Shown here piece after piece: positions 36,428 to 45,285 of a stretch of DNA of 64,000 bases (position 1 is the first letter of the stretch; every line of letters starts with the position of its first letter). This DNA is from Limihaloglobus sulfuriphilus (GTDB taxonomy: Bacteria > Planctomycetota > Phycisphaerae > Sedimentisphaerales > Sedimentisphaeraceae). Location: contig NZ_CP019646.1 of NCBI RefSeq assembly GCF_001999965.1, positions 2,542,001-2,606,000 of the forward strand. The letters are read 5' to 3'. The translations under genes were made by a program, and so were the position numbers. The notes beneath the pieces were generated by a model. The model saw nothing but the letters and a program-made list of their open reading frames with translations. It did not search any database and was not told the DNA's origin.

Positions 36428-36564
36428 AAATGTTTCCTTTATTAGGTATATATCAAAGTATATACCATTCGCCCCTGCAAGTCAATCAAAAACAAAAATA
36501 TTATTAAAACGGATATGAATTATTTCCATTTTTGATACAATTGTTCAGCAAATACCTCACCCAT

Positions 36565-37047
36565 TCACTTTATTCCGAAGATATCCATCCACTCATCGGT
36601 TTCGCCTTTTGAGAGGCCGCCGGTTCGTTTGGCTCCGGGTTCGGGGTTTGGTTTTTCCGGCCTGTCAATGACACTGACCACCTGTTCCCAGAATTCCAGT
36701 GCATCGATAGTCTTTGCTCTTTTGCGTTTGGCGGCGCGTTTTACCCTGCGGTCAGAGCTGACAACCACCAGCCCGCTCGGCGCTGAATGATCCTCCACGA
36801 GGTATTCGATCAGGTCGTCGGCTTCCTGGTATTCGCCGGAAAAGTGTACATTCAAATTGTGGAACCGGTTGAAAAACGACTTATCGAACGGGCCCGTGCC
36901 GTCGAAAAACAGCTCCGCCCGGTCTCTGCTGCGGCGCATATATTCGTGCAGAAACTGAACCAGAAACTCCGCGTTTAGCCCGAGGTACTGGTCGCTGCAG
37001 CCGCGAACCGCGAAGAGGAGATTATGTCCGTCGATAACATAGGGCAC
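36565..37047 (-). CDS. NYN-domain (YacP-like) putative ribonuclease/RNA-binding protein
   Basis: 160 residues from a GTG at 37047, chosen because GGCGGAGG lies 5-6 nt upstream and the fold begins immediately (VPYVIDGHNLLFAV). An ATG at 37101 would extend the frame well inside pyrC. PIN-like NYN fold: DGHN near the N-terminus, ELFFDGTGPFD, EADDLIEYLVEDH and VVVSSDRRVKRAAKRK, the layout of YacP/Rae1-type proteins. Acidic residues for metal binding are present. It is immediately downstream of pyrC and probably co-translated. Confidence 0.8.
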   Translation of the reverse strand: MPYVIDGHNLLFAVRGCSDQYLGLNAEFLVQFLHEYMRRSRDRAELFFDGTGPFDKSFFNRFHNLNVHFSGEYQEADDLIEYLVEDHSAPSGLVVVSSDRRVKRAAKRKRAKTIDALEFWEQVVSVIDRPEKPNPEPGAKRTGGLSKGETDEWMDIFGIK

Positions 37048-37048
37048 A

Positions 37049-38344
37049 TCAATCCTCCGCCGTGTATCGCATTTCGCCGCCGACGATTGTATGCATAACA
37101 ACGCCCTTTAGCCGCCAGCCGTTGTACGGGCAGTTTTTGCCCTTTGAGCGGAACTTCTGCACGTCCACGGTAAACTCCCGCTCCGGATCGAAAATCGTGA
37201 TATCCGCCCATTTACCCGCGTCGAGCGAGCCTTTCATATTATCGATGCCGATGATTTTCGCCGGCCGGCAGGTCATCATTGCCAGCATCTGCGGCCAGTC
37301 GAGCGTGCCGGTGTCTATAAGTGCTTTTGCGTACAGCGGCAGCGCGATCTCGAGGCCGGCTATGCCGAACGGCGCGATCAGAAACTCCAGCTCCTTCTCG
37401 CTCAAGAGGTGCGGCGCGTGGTCGGTGGCGAGAGCATCGATTATGCCGTCCTTGACCGCCTCACGAAGCGCCGCGATATCGTCAAGAGAACGCAGCGGCG
37501 GCGACATCTTGAAATTTGTATCGTAGTCCTTTACCATGCTGTCATCGAGCAGCAGATGGTGCGGCGTCACCTCGCAGGTAACCGGCAGGCCGTCGTTTTT
37601 CGCCCGGCGGATTATCTCAACAGCGCCGCGTGTGGAGATATGCTGGGCGTGGTAACGTGTGCCGGTGCCGCGGACAAGCTCGATATCCCGCCACAGCATC
37701 AGCTCCTCGGCAAGCGGATCCATGCCCGGCAGGCCCAGTGAGGACGAGTTGAAGCCAGCGTTCATTACGCCGCTGCCGGCGAGAGAATTGTCCTGGCAGT
37801 GCTGGGCGACGACCTTGCCGAACATGCCGGCGTATTTGAGAGCGCGTTTCATCATCGCAGGATCCTGAACGCCCGCACCGTCATCGGTGAAGCCCACCGC
37901 GCCGGCCTCGGACATAAGCCCCATCTCGGCCAGCTCAACGCCCTGGCGGTCTTTGGTGACAGCACCCATCACATAGACATGCGTCTTGCGTGTCTGGCGG
38001 CCCATTCTGTGGACGAACTCAACGCTGGTCTCGTTCTGGATCGGCGGCGTGGTGTTGGGCATACATACAACCGAGGTAAACCCGCCGGCAACCGCGGCAC
38101 GCGAACCGCTGGCGATGGTCTCCTCCTCTTCGTCGCCGGGCTCGCGAAAGTGCACGTGCATATCGATCAGCCCAGGGCAGACGATCTGGCCCGCCGCGTC
38201 GATTGTGCGGGCGGCTGCGGGGCCGGATTTGCCAATGCTCTGGATTTTGCCCTCTTTGACATAGATATCCGTCACCTCGTCGAGGCCGTTAGCAGGGTCT
38301 ATCACCCGCCCGTTTGTTATAAGAAGCTCTCTGCTATCGTCCAT
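37049..38344 (-). CDS. pyrC: Dihydroorotase (class I type)
   Basis: 431 residues. Amidohydrolase fold with zinc ligands H63 and H65 in PGLIDMHVHFREPGDEEEET, the substrate-contacting VVCMPNTTPPIQN, and the catalytic Asp in DALATDHAPHLLSEKE. The composite N- and C-terminal beta domain (RELLITNGRVIDPANG, KWADITIFDPEREFTVD) is that of class I dihydroorotases. It closes carbamoyl aspartate to dihydroorotate in pyrimidine synthesis. No pyrB or other pyr gene is nearby. It stands divergent from the Cas12a gene. Confidence 0.93.
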   Translation of the reverse strand: MDDSRELLITNGRVIDPANGLDEVTDIYVKEGKIQSIGKSGPAAARTIDAAGQIVCPGLIDMHVHFREPGDEEEETIASGSRAAVAGGFTSVVCMPNTTPPIQNETSVEFVHRMGRQTRKTHVYVMGAVTKDRQGVELAEMGLMSEAGAVGFTDDGAGVQDPAMMKRALKYAGMFGKVVAQHCQDNSLAGSGVMNAGFNSSSLGLPGMDPLAEELMLWRDIELVRGTGTRYHAQHISTRGAVEIIRRAKNDGLPVTCEVTPHHLLLDDSMVKDYDTNFKMSPPLRSLDDIAALREAVKDGIIDALATDHAPHLLSEKELEFLIAPFGIAGLEIALPLYAKALIDTGTLDWPQMLAMMTCRPAKIIGIDNMKGSLDAGKWADITIFDPEREFTVDVQKFRSKGKNCPYNGWRLKGVVMHTIVGGEMRYTAED

Positions 38345-38745
38345 ATTATTTCCGCCAAGATTGATAAATCGCTGTTTTTAAACGTTACAGACCGGATTAT
38401 ACCCTCAAAGGCGGCTTTTTCAAGAACCAATTCCCCGCCGCGGCGTTTAGGAAGCAGCGGGGAAACGGCTGTTTTTTTGAATTTGTTGTGGAAAAACGGT
38501 TAATCGCTTGTTAGAATTGCGTTTAGTTGTTGTTTTCGACAGGATTTACAAGATTATACAAGGGCGTATAAAGGACATTTAGATGCTTGTTTTAAGGTTG
38601 TTGTTGACTGAATGAGTTCATCTAATTACACTACAGGTATAAGTTTAACGGGGTTGAACCGAGCTCTGGTTTTGAATCATCTCCCTCCAAAGCCCTCTTG
38701 TTGTTTTAATAAATGAGTGCAGTATTTAAAATCAAGGAGAGTACC
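38345..38745. promoter_or_regulatory. Region between pyrC and cas12a, with a candidate cas12a promoter and a hairpin
   Basis: About 400 bp. TTGACT (38604-38609) and TACACT (38627-38632) are 17 nt apart and would start transcription near 38640, giving a roughly 105-nt leader. A hairpin TTCCCCGC/GCGGGGAA (38431-38464), followed a few bases later by seven T, may insulate cas12a from upstream reading. The rest is AT-rich and unremarkable. Confidence 0.5.
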
Positions 38746-41700
38746 ATGAAGGACTTTACACATCAGTATTCACTGAGCAAGACATTGAGGTTTGAGCTCA
38801 AACCCGTCGGAGAAACGGCAGAGAGGATCGAGGATTTCAAAAATCAGGGGCTCAAAAGTATTGTTGAAGAAGACCGCCAACGAGCAGAAGATTATAAAAA
38901 GATGAAAAGGATTCTCGACGATTATCACAAAGAATTTATCGAAGAGGTGCTCAATGACGACATCTTCACCGCAAACGAAATGGAATCTGCTTTCGAAGTG
39001 TACCGCAAATATATGGCGAGTAAAAATGATGATAAGCTGAAAAAAGAAATCACCGAAATTTTTACAGATTTAAGAAAGAAAATCGCAAAGGCTTTTGAGA
39101 ATAAGAGCAAAGAATATTGTCTTTACAAAGGCGACTTCAGCAAACTGATAAACGAAAAGAAGACCGGAAAAGACAAAGGGCCGGGAAAACTCTGGTACTG
39201 GCTTAAAGCTAAGGCAGATGCAGGAGTTAACGAATTCGGAGACGGCCAAACTTTTGAACAAGCCGAAGAAGCCTTAGCCAAATTCAATAATTTCAGCACC
39301 TATTTCACCGGATTCAACCAGAATCGTGACAATATCTACACGGATGCTGAACAGCAAACCGCTATCAGCTACAGAGTAATAAACGAAAATATGACCAGAT
39401 ATTTTGACAACTGCATTCGATACTCCAGTATTGAAAACAAATATCCGGAACTCGTAAAACAGCTTGAGCCGCTTAGCGGCAAATTCGCCCCCGGAAACTA
39501 TAAAGATTATCTAAGCCAGACTGCCATCGATATTTACAACGAAGCTGTCGGCCATAAGTCTGATGACATAAACGCAAAGGGTATCAACCAGTTCATCAAT
39601 GAATACCGACAGAGAAACAGCATAAAGGGCCGCGAGCTGCCGATTATGTCCGTACTCTACAAACAGATATTAAGCGATATTAATAAAGATCTCATTATCG
39701 ACAAGTTCGAGAACGCCGGCGAGCTTTTGGATGCTGTAAAAACACTCCACAGAGAATTAACTGATAAAAAGATTTTGCTCAAGATTAAACAAACTCTTAA
39801 CGAATTTCTCACAGAAGACAATTCGGAGGATATTTACATCAAAAGCGGCACCGATCTTACAGCAGTTTCAAACGCTATATGGGGCGAGTGGTCTGTTATT
39901 CCTAAAGCACTCGAAATGTACGCCGAAAACATAACTGACATGAATGCTAAAGCCAGAGAAAAATGGCTGAAACGAGAAGCCTACCATTTGAAAACCGTAC
40001 AGGAAGCGATAGAAGCGTACCTGAAAGATAACGAAGAATTTGAAACCCGGAATATATCAGAATATTTCACAAATTTTAAATCCGGCGAAAACGACCTTAT
40101 TCAAGTTGTCCAAAGTGCTTACGCGAAAATGGAATCGATTTTCGGTATAGAGGATTTTCACAAAGACAGGCGTCCCGTCACAGAAAGCGGCGAGCCCGGA
40201 GAAGGTTTCAGACAGGTAGAACTTGTTCGGGAGTATCTTGACAGCCTGATAAACGTAGAACACTTTATAAAACCGCTGCACATGTTCAGAAGCGGTAAGC
40301 CGATTGAGCTGGAAGACTGCAACAGCAACTTCTACGATCCTTTGAATGAGGCATATAAGGAACTCGATGTTGTATTCGGCATATACAACAAAGTAAGAAA
40401 TTACGTTACCCAAAAACCCTATTCAAAGGATAAATTTAAAATCAATTTTCAAAACAGCACCCTTCTCGACGGCTGGGATGTAAACAAAGAATCAGCCAAC
40501 AGCTCTGTTTTGCTGTTAAAAAATGGCAAATATTACCTTGGTGTAATGAAGCAGGGCGCAAGCAATATCCTCAATTACCGCCCAGAGCCGAGCGATAGCA
40601 AAAACAAAATAAACGCCAAAAAACAGCTTTCAGAAATAGCACTTGCAGGGGCAACGGATGATTATTACGAGAAAATGATATATAAACTGTTGCCTGACCC
40701 TGCTAAAATGCTGCCAAAAGTGTTTTTCAGCGCCAAAAACATTGAATTTTACAACCCTTCCCAGGAAATAATATATATCAGGGAAAATGGGCTTTTCAAG
40801 AAAGACGCCGGCGATAAAGAGTCCCTTAAAAAGTGGATCGGTTTCATGAAAACATCGCTTTTAAAACACCCTGAATGGGGTAGTTACTTTAACTTTGAAT
40901 TTGAGCCCGCTGAAGATTATCAGGATATCAGTATTTTTTACAAACAAGTTGCAGAGCAGGGCTACTCTGTTACTTTTGACAAAATAAAAACAAGTTACAT
41001 AGAAGAAAAGGTTGCCAGTGGAGAGCTGTATCTCTTTGAAATATATAATAAGGATTTTTCTCCACACAGCAAGGGACGGCCCAATCTGCATACAATGTAC
41101 TGGAAAAGTCTTTTTGAAAAAGAGAATCTCCAAAATCTCGTAACTAAACTCAACGGCGAGGCGGAGGTCTTCTTCCGGCAGCATTCCATAAAGAGAAACG
41201 AGAAGGTGGTTCACAGAGCCAACCGGCCGATACAAAACAAAAACCCCCTCACCGAAAAGAAACAAAGCATCTTTGAATACGACCTCGTGAAAGACCGCCG
41301 GTTTACAAAGGATAAATTTTTTCTGCATTGCCCTATTACGCTGAACTTCAAAGAGGCCGGACCCGGCAGGTTCAACGACAAAGTCAACAAATATATCGCC
41401 GGCAATCCGGACATCAGGATAATAGGCATTGACAGAGGAGAGAGGCACCTGCTCTATTACAGCCTCATAGACCAGAGCGGCAGAATCGTGGAGCAGGGCA
41501 CACTTAACCAGATAACCAGTACCCTCAACAGCGGCGGCAGGGAAATACCCAAAACCACCGATTACCGCGGCCTGCTTGATACAAAAGAAAAAGAACGGGA
41601 CAAGGCGAGAAAATCATGGTCAATGATTGAAAACATTAAAGAGCTCAAAAGCGGCTATCTCTCGCATATTGTCCATAAACTCGCTAAACTGATGGTTAAG

Positions 41701-42600
41701 AATAATGCAGTTGTGGTGCTTGAGGATCTTAATTTCGGGTTCAAACGCGGCCGATTCAAGGTTGAAAAACAGGTTTACCAGAAATTTGAAAAGGCCCTCA
41801 TAGAAAAGCTGAACTATCTTGTTTTCAAAGACGCCCGGCCCGCAGAGCCGGGGCATTATCTCAACGCATACCAGCTTACCGCACCTCTTGAAAGTTTTAA
41901 AAAGCTCGGCAAACAGAGCGGATTTATATACTATGTGCCGGCGTGGAACACCTCAAAGATTGACCCTGTTACCGGTTTTGTAAATCAGTTTTACATCGAA
42001 AAGAACTCAATGCAGTACCTTAAAAACTTTTTTGGTAAATTCGATTCGATAAGGTTTAACCCGGATAAAAATTACTTCGAGTTTGGATTTGACTACAAAA
42101 ACTTTCATAACAAGGCCGCCAAAAGCAAATGGACTATCTGCACCCATGGAGACAAACGCTCATGGTACAACCGTAAACAGAGAAAACTGGAGATTCACAA
42201 TGTAACAGAAAATCTGGCAAGCCTGCTCAGCGGCAAAGGCATAAATTTCGCTGACGGCGGCAGTATCAAAGACAAAATACTATCCGTAGATGATGCGTCT
42301 TTCTTTAAAAGCCTTGCATTTAATTTTAAACTCACCGCCCAGCTTAGGCACACATTCGAGGATAACGGCGAGGAGATCGACTGCATTATCTCACCTGTCG
42401 CGGCGGCTGACGGTACATTCTTCTGTTCTGAAACGGCAAAAAAACTTAACATGGAATTACCCCATGACGCCGACGCAAACGGTGCTTATAATATTGCCCG
42501 TAAGGGTCTTATGGTTCTAAGGCAGATACGCGAAAGCGGCAAGCCCAAGCCAATCTCAAACGCCGATTGGTTAGACTTCGCCCAGCAGAATGAAGATTGA
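38746..42600 (+). CDS. cas12a: Cas12a (Cpf1), type V-A CRISPR effector nuclease
   Basis: 1284 residues from the ATG at 38746, with AAGGAG 6 nt upstream; an ATG at 38713 would add 11 residues and lacks a site. The N-terminus HQYSLSKTLRFELKPVGETAE is the Cas12a signature. RuvC-I D896 (IIGIDRGERHLLYYSL), RuvC-II E993 (VVVLEDLNFGFKRGRFKVEK), RuvC-III DAD at 1241-1243 (PHDADANGAYNIA), and the Nuc-domain arginine R1201 (QLRHTFED), by position the counterpart of R1226 of the Acidaminococcus enzyme. The bridge/RuvC region (QSIFEYDLVKDRRFTKDKF, FIYYVPAWNTSKIDPVTGFVNQ) aligns with Francisella Cas12a. It is guided by a crRNA with the array's AATTTCTACTGTTGTAGAT handle, needs no tracrRNA, and processes its own crRNA. 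Length is normal and no key residue is missing. Confidence 0.97.
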   Translation: MKDFTHQYSLSKTLRFELKPVGETAERIEDFKNQGLKSIVEEDRQRAEDYKKMKRILDDYHKEFIEEVLNDDIFTANEMESAFEVYRKYMASKNDDKLKKEITEIFTDLRKKIAKAFENKSKEYCLYKGDFSKLINEKKTGKDKGPGKLWYWLKAKADAGVNEFGDGQTFEQAEEALAKFNNFSTYFTGFNQNRDNIYTDAEQQTAISYRVINENMTRYFDNCIRYSSIENKYPELVKQLEPLSGKFAPGNYKDYLSQTAIDIYNEAVGHKSDDINAKGINQFINEYRQRNSIKGRELPIMSVLYKQILSDINKDLIIDKFENAGELLDAVKTLHRELTDKKILLKIKQTLNEFLTEDNSEDIYIKSGTDLTAVSNAIWGEWSVIPKALEMYAENITDMNAKAREKWLKREAYHLKTVQEAIEAYLKDNEEFETRNISEYFTNFKSGENDLIQVVQSAYAKMESIFGIEDFHKDRRPVTESGEPGEGFRQVELVREYLDSLINVEHFIKPLHMFRSGKPIELEDCNSNFYDPLNEAYKELDVVFGIYNKVRNYVTQKPYSKDKFKINFQNSTLLDGWDVNKESANSSVLLLKNGKYYLGVMKQGASNILNYRPEPSDSKNKINAKKQLSEIALAGATDDYYEKMIYKLLPDPAKMLPKVFFSAKNIEFYNPSQEIIYIRENGLFKKDAGDKESLKKWIGFMKTSLLKHPEWGSYFNFEFEPAEDYQDISIFYKQVAEQGYSVTFDKIKTSYIEEKVASGELYLFEIYNKDFSPHSKGRPNLHTMYWKSLFEKENLQNLVTKLNGEAEVFFRQHSIKRNEKVVHRANRPIQNKNPLTEKKQSIFEYDLVKDRRFTKDKFFLHCPITLNFKEAGPGRFNDKVNKYIAGNPDIRIIGIDRGERHLLYYSLIDQSGRIVEQGTLNQITSTLNSGGREIPKTTDYRGLLDTKEKERDKARKSWSMIENIKELKSGYLSHIVHKLAKLMVKNNAVVVLEDLNFGFKRGRFKVEKQVYQKFEKALIEKLNYLVFKDARPAEPGHYLNAYQLTAPLESFKKLGKQSGFIYYVPAWNTSKIDPVTGFVNQFYIEKNSMQYLKNFFGKFDSIRFNPDKNYFEFGFDYKNFHNKAAKSKWTICTHGDKRSWYNRKQRKLEIHNVTENLASLLSGKGINFADGGSIKDKILSVDDASFFKSLAFNFKLTAQLRHTFEDNGEEIDCIISPVAAADGTFFCSETAKKLNMELPHDADANGAYNIARKGLMVLRQIRESGKPKPISNADWLDFAQQNED

Positions 42601-42617
42601 CTAATACAGACCTCCAC

Positions 42618-42658
42618 ACGGGCCGGCACCGTTTAAGTAAAATAAGGTGCTGGTCCGT
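42618..42658 (+). terminator. Hairpin between cas12a and the four-helix-bundle gene
   Basis: A 13-bp stem (ACGGGCCGGCACC paired with GGTGCTGGTCCGT, two G-U pairs) with a 15-nt A/T-rich loop, 18 bp after the cas12a stop. Only a weak T run (ATTTGT) follows, so it may be an attenuator or processing site that sets cas12a apart from the adaptation genes. Confidence 0.5.
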
Positions 42659-42706
42659 ATTTGTCGGTTAAAGTCTATGTTGACAGGCTAAAAAAGGATA
42701 TGCTCT

Positions 42707-43384
42707 ATGTCTGACGAAAATCTTATTCCCGTTCATGGCGGGTATCGAAACCTGAAGTCTTTCCAGCTTGCACAGCTTGTTTACGACATAACAGTTGTGT
42801 TTTGCGGGCGTTATGTTGACAAATTCAGCCGAACCACCGACCAGATGGTGCAGGCGGCACGCTCGGGTGTACAGAATATCGCCGAGGGTTCGCAGGCTTC
42901 CGGCACATCAAAGAAGACAGAGCTGAAACTAACCAGCGTGGCACGGGCAAGCCTTGAAGAACTTCGGCTCGACTACGAGGATTTTCTGCGGCAGCGGTGT
43001 TTGCCTCAGCTTTTGCCCGATGAGCCGGCGATGATGCGGTTTAAAAAACTGCGGTGCAATAGTTTAGAACAGTTTCGAGGGTGGGTTGACAAAGAAAAGC
43101 GGATTCTGGTTCGCGGCGGTGAAGAAACAGACCCGCACAGACACGCACAGACTAACACGGGCGGCAAATCACATGTTGAAAAATTCGTGATTGTCAGTGA
43201 GCGTCCGTGTCCGTCCAGGATGATCTCGGCGATGCTGGCAGCCAATGCAGTTTTATCACTGCTGAACCTGACCTGTTATCTGCTTGAGAAGCAGATAAAG
43301 TCGCAGGCGAAAGATTTTGAACAGAAAGGGGGCTTCACAGAACGGCTTTACAGAGTCAGAAGCCAAAAACGACAAAGGTATTAA
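42707..43384 (+). CDS. Four-helix-bundle protein (bS23/IVS-like, suffix-domain type) inside the cas operon
   Basis: 225 residues. The N-terminal half is the four-helix-bundle family related to 23S rRNA intervening-sequence proteins: GYRNLKSFQLAQLVYDITVV, MVQAARSGVQNIAEGSQASG and KKTELKLTSVARASLEELRL. The C-terminal half (MISAMLAANAVLSLLNLTCYLL and a basic tail) is helical and fits the so-called suffix-domain subgroup. It has no nuclease motif. AAGGA lies about 9 nt before the ATG. It sits 106 bp after cas12a, with only 2 bp before cas4, so it is probably translated with the adaptation genes. Family members are widespread and of unknown role; related Avd proteins bind nucleic acid in diversity-generating retroelements. 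A role in spacer acquisition is possible but unproven; chance insertion is the alternative. Confidence 0.8.
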   Translation: MSDENLIPVHGGYRNLKSFQLAQLVYDITVVFCGRYVDKFSRTTDQMVQAARSGVQNIAEGSQASGTSKKTELKLTSVARASLEELRLDYEDFLRQRCLPQLLPDEPAMMRFKKLRCNSLEQFRGWVDKEKRILVRGGEETDPHRHAQTNTGGKSHVEKFVIVSERPCPSRMISAMLAANAVLSLLNLTCYLLEKQIKSQAKDFEQKGGFTERLYRVRSQKRQRY

Positions 43385-43386
43385 AA

Positions 43387-43944
43387 ATGGAAACGTACAT
43401 ACTTATATCGCAGCTCAACGATTTTATTTTTTGCCCTAAGTCTATATATTTCCACCAGTTGTACGGCGGGTATTCGACCCGGCTGTATCACGATACGCCG
43501 CAGATAGAGGGCAAAGCCGCACACAAGGCCATAGATATCGCAGGCTACTCTACAAAAAAGTCTATCCTGCAGGGGCTTGAAGTCTATTCCCAGCAGTACG
43601 GAGTCTGCGGCAAGATTGACCTATTTGATACCGAGCTGGGGCTGCTGACAGAGCGAAAAAAACATATATCAACAATCTATGACGGTTATGTTTACCAGCT
43701 TTATGCTCAATACTGGGCTCTGATTGAAATGGGACACGATGTTCGGAAGCTGCGTTTCTACAGCAGCGACACCAACAGGGTATATCCTATCGATTTGCCG
43801 GCAGATAACCCTCAAATGCAAACAAAATTTGAAATGATAATTGAAGATATCCGCACCTGTGATATAGAAGAATACCGGCAGACTAACGTTAAAAAATGCC
43901 GCAACTGTATTTATGAACCCTTATGTGATGTATCATTATGCTGA
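43387..43944 (+). CDS. cas4: Cas4 exonuclease
   Basis: 185 residues. RecB-like nuclease: D79 in GKIDLFD and E89-x-K91 in LLTERKKH, followed by YVYQLYAQYW. The Fe-S cluster cysteines are C16 (FIFCPKSIYF) and C171, C174, C180 at the C-terminus, with C185 last; a four-Cys set fits the family. Cas4 trims prespacer ends and helps choose PAM-bearing spacers before Cas1-Cas2 integration. The stop overlaps cas1 by 7 bp. Confidence 0.93.
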   Translation: METYILISQLNDFIFCPKSIYFHQLYGGYSTRLYHDTPQIEGKAAHKAIDIAGYSTKKSILQGLEVYSQQYGVCGKIDLFDTELGLLTERKKHISTIYDGYVYQLYAQYWALIEMGHDVRKLRFYSSDTNRVYPIDLPADNPQMQTKFEMIIEDIRTCDIEEYRQTNVKKCRNCIYEPLCDVSLC

Positions 43945-44903
43945 CAGCACCGGATTTTAAACAGAAACAGATAGTATTTGCCATGCTCAGCCGCGGTGAG
44001 AGGCTGAGCTTCAAAAACGACAATGTTATAGTCAAGGACAGCGAGGGCAGGATAAAACATCAGTCAACCTGTTACAGGCTTTTTGCCCTTTTTGTAGCAG
44101 GCCATGCCTCGATAACAACCGGACTGCTTCAGCGGGCCGAGAAATTCGGTTTCAGCATTGTACTGATGACCCACGGGCTGCGAGTTTACGGTTTGTGGGC
44201 CAATGAGAGCAAAGGAAACGTAATACTCAGACGAAAGCAGTATAATCATGAAAACCTTAACATAGCCGCTCATATTGTGAAAAATAAGATTACCAACCAG
44301 ATTGCCGCACTTAAAAAAATACGGCCCAGAGAAGTGAAAAGACTTGAAGCTGCGGAAAAACTTATGGATTACTTAGCTTCGATTGAAGACTGCAAGAAGA
44401 TAGACCTGCAGAGCCTGTTAGGAACAGAGGGTATCGCGTCCAGAATTTACTTTCAGACATTGTTTGACGAGATGAACTGGAAAGCGAGACGGCCCAGAGT
44501 AAAACACGACACTACAAACTGTCTGCTTGACATTGGATATACGTACCTGTTCAATATTGTAGAGGCTCTTTTAAGCATTTACGGATTTGATCTCTACTGC
44601 GGGGTTTACCATCGGGAATTCTATCAGCGTAAGTCTCTGGTTTGCGATCTGGTTGAACCTATGCGGCCCCTGATCGATCTGCGTATCAGAAAAGCACACA
44701 GGCTCGGCCAGATCCGCATAAGCGACTTCTACGTAAAACAGGGCAGACACAATCTCTTCGGGAAGAACGCCGGCCCGTACACTTCCCTTATTCTCAAGGA
44801 ACTGATCAATCACAAGCAGGAGATGTTTATCTATATACAAAGTTATTACAGGGCATTTATGAGGAATAAACCGGCAAATGAATTTCCAGTATTTACAATA
44901 TGA
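43938..44903 (+). CDS. cas1: Cas1 integrase
   Basis: 321 residues. N-terminal beta domain (RLSFKNDNVIVKDSEGRIK), then the helical catalytic domain. The active-site residues of the family are E164 (LLGTEGIASRIYF), H225 (GVYHREF) and E240 (CDLVEPMRPLID). With Cas2 it integrates prespacers at the leader end of the array. The ATG lies inside the end of cas4, and its stop overlaps the first codons of the cas2 frame, so cas4-cas1-cas2 form a coupled set. Confidence 0.95.
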   Translation: MLTAPDFKQKQIVFAMLSRGERLSFKNDNVIVKDSEGRIKHQSTCYRLFALFVAGHASITTGLLQRAEKFGFSIVLMTHGLRVYGLWANESKGNVILRRKQYNHENLNIAAHIVKNKITNQIAALKKIRPREVKRLEAAEKLMDYLASIEDCKKIDLQSLLGTEGIASRIYFQTLFDEMNWKARRPRVKHDTTNCLLDIGYTYLFNIVEALLSIYGFDLYCGVYHREFYQRKSLVCDLVEPMRPLIDLRIRKAHRLGQIRISDFYVKQGRHNLFGKNAGPYTSLILKELINHKQEMFIYIQSYYRAFMRNKPANEFPVFTI

Positions 44904-44914
44904 AAGGTTGCAAA

Positions 44915-45190
44915 ATGTTGATTGTCTCGTATGATATAAGCAATGATAAACTGCGAACAAGATTTTCTAAATTTCTTACGAAATTTGGATTTCGGCTGCA
45001 GTACTCTGTGTACCAGATTAAAAACAGTGACGCGGTGCTCAGGAACGTGGCAACCGAGATTGAGACCGAGTTCTCGAAACAATTCGAGCAGACCGACAGC
45101 GTCATTATTTTCCGCCTTAGCAGGCAGTGTAAAAAATACTGCTACGGATACGCGATAAACGATAACGATGAACTGATAATTATTGAATAA
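44915..45190 (+). CDS. cas2: Cas2
   Basis: 91 residues from the ATG at 44915, which has AAAGG at a good distance; an ATG at 44900 overlapping cas1 would add 5 residues. Ferredoxin-like fold with the early Asp (MLIVSYDISNDKLRTRFSKFL), LQYSVYQIKNSDAVL and SVIIFRLSRQCKKYCYG. Small dimeric scaffold bridging two Cas1 dimers. The CRISPR leader begins right after its stop. Confidence 0.93.
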   Translation: MLIVSYDISNDKLRTRFSKFLTKFGFRLQYSVYQIKNSDAVLRNVATEIETEFSKQFEQTDSVIIFRLSRQCKKYCYGYAINDNDELIIIE

Positions 45191-45285
45191 AATGCAAACC
45201 TCTGTCTTAATGTCAAATTTTCGCCATATTTTGGTATTTTTTACTGGCACAATCGCCCTTACAGGGGTAAAATCAGACATTACCT
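45191..45285 (+). promoter_or_regulatory. CRISPR leader
   Basis: 95 bp, T-rich at 45220-45245, between cas2 and the first repeat. The complete, non-degenerate repeat lies at this end, as expected for the leader side. A CCCTTACAGGGG stretch forms a small inverted repeat at 45256-45267. It probably holds the array promoter. Confidence 0.6.

Noticed and set aside
42707-43384. Avd protein of a diversity-generating retroelement
   Set aside because: Same general fold, but no reverse transcriptase or template/variable repeat is seen anywhere near.
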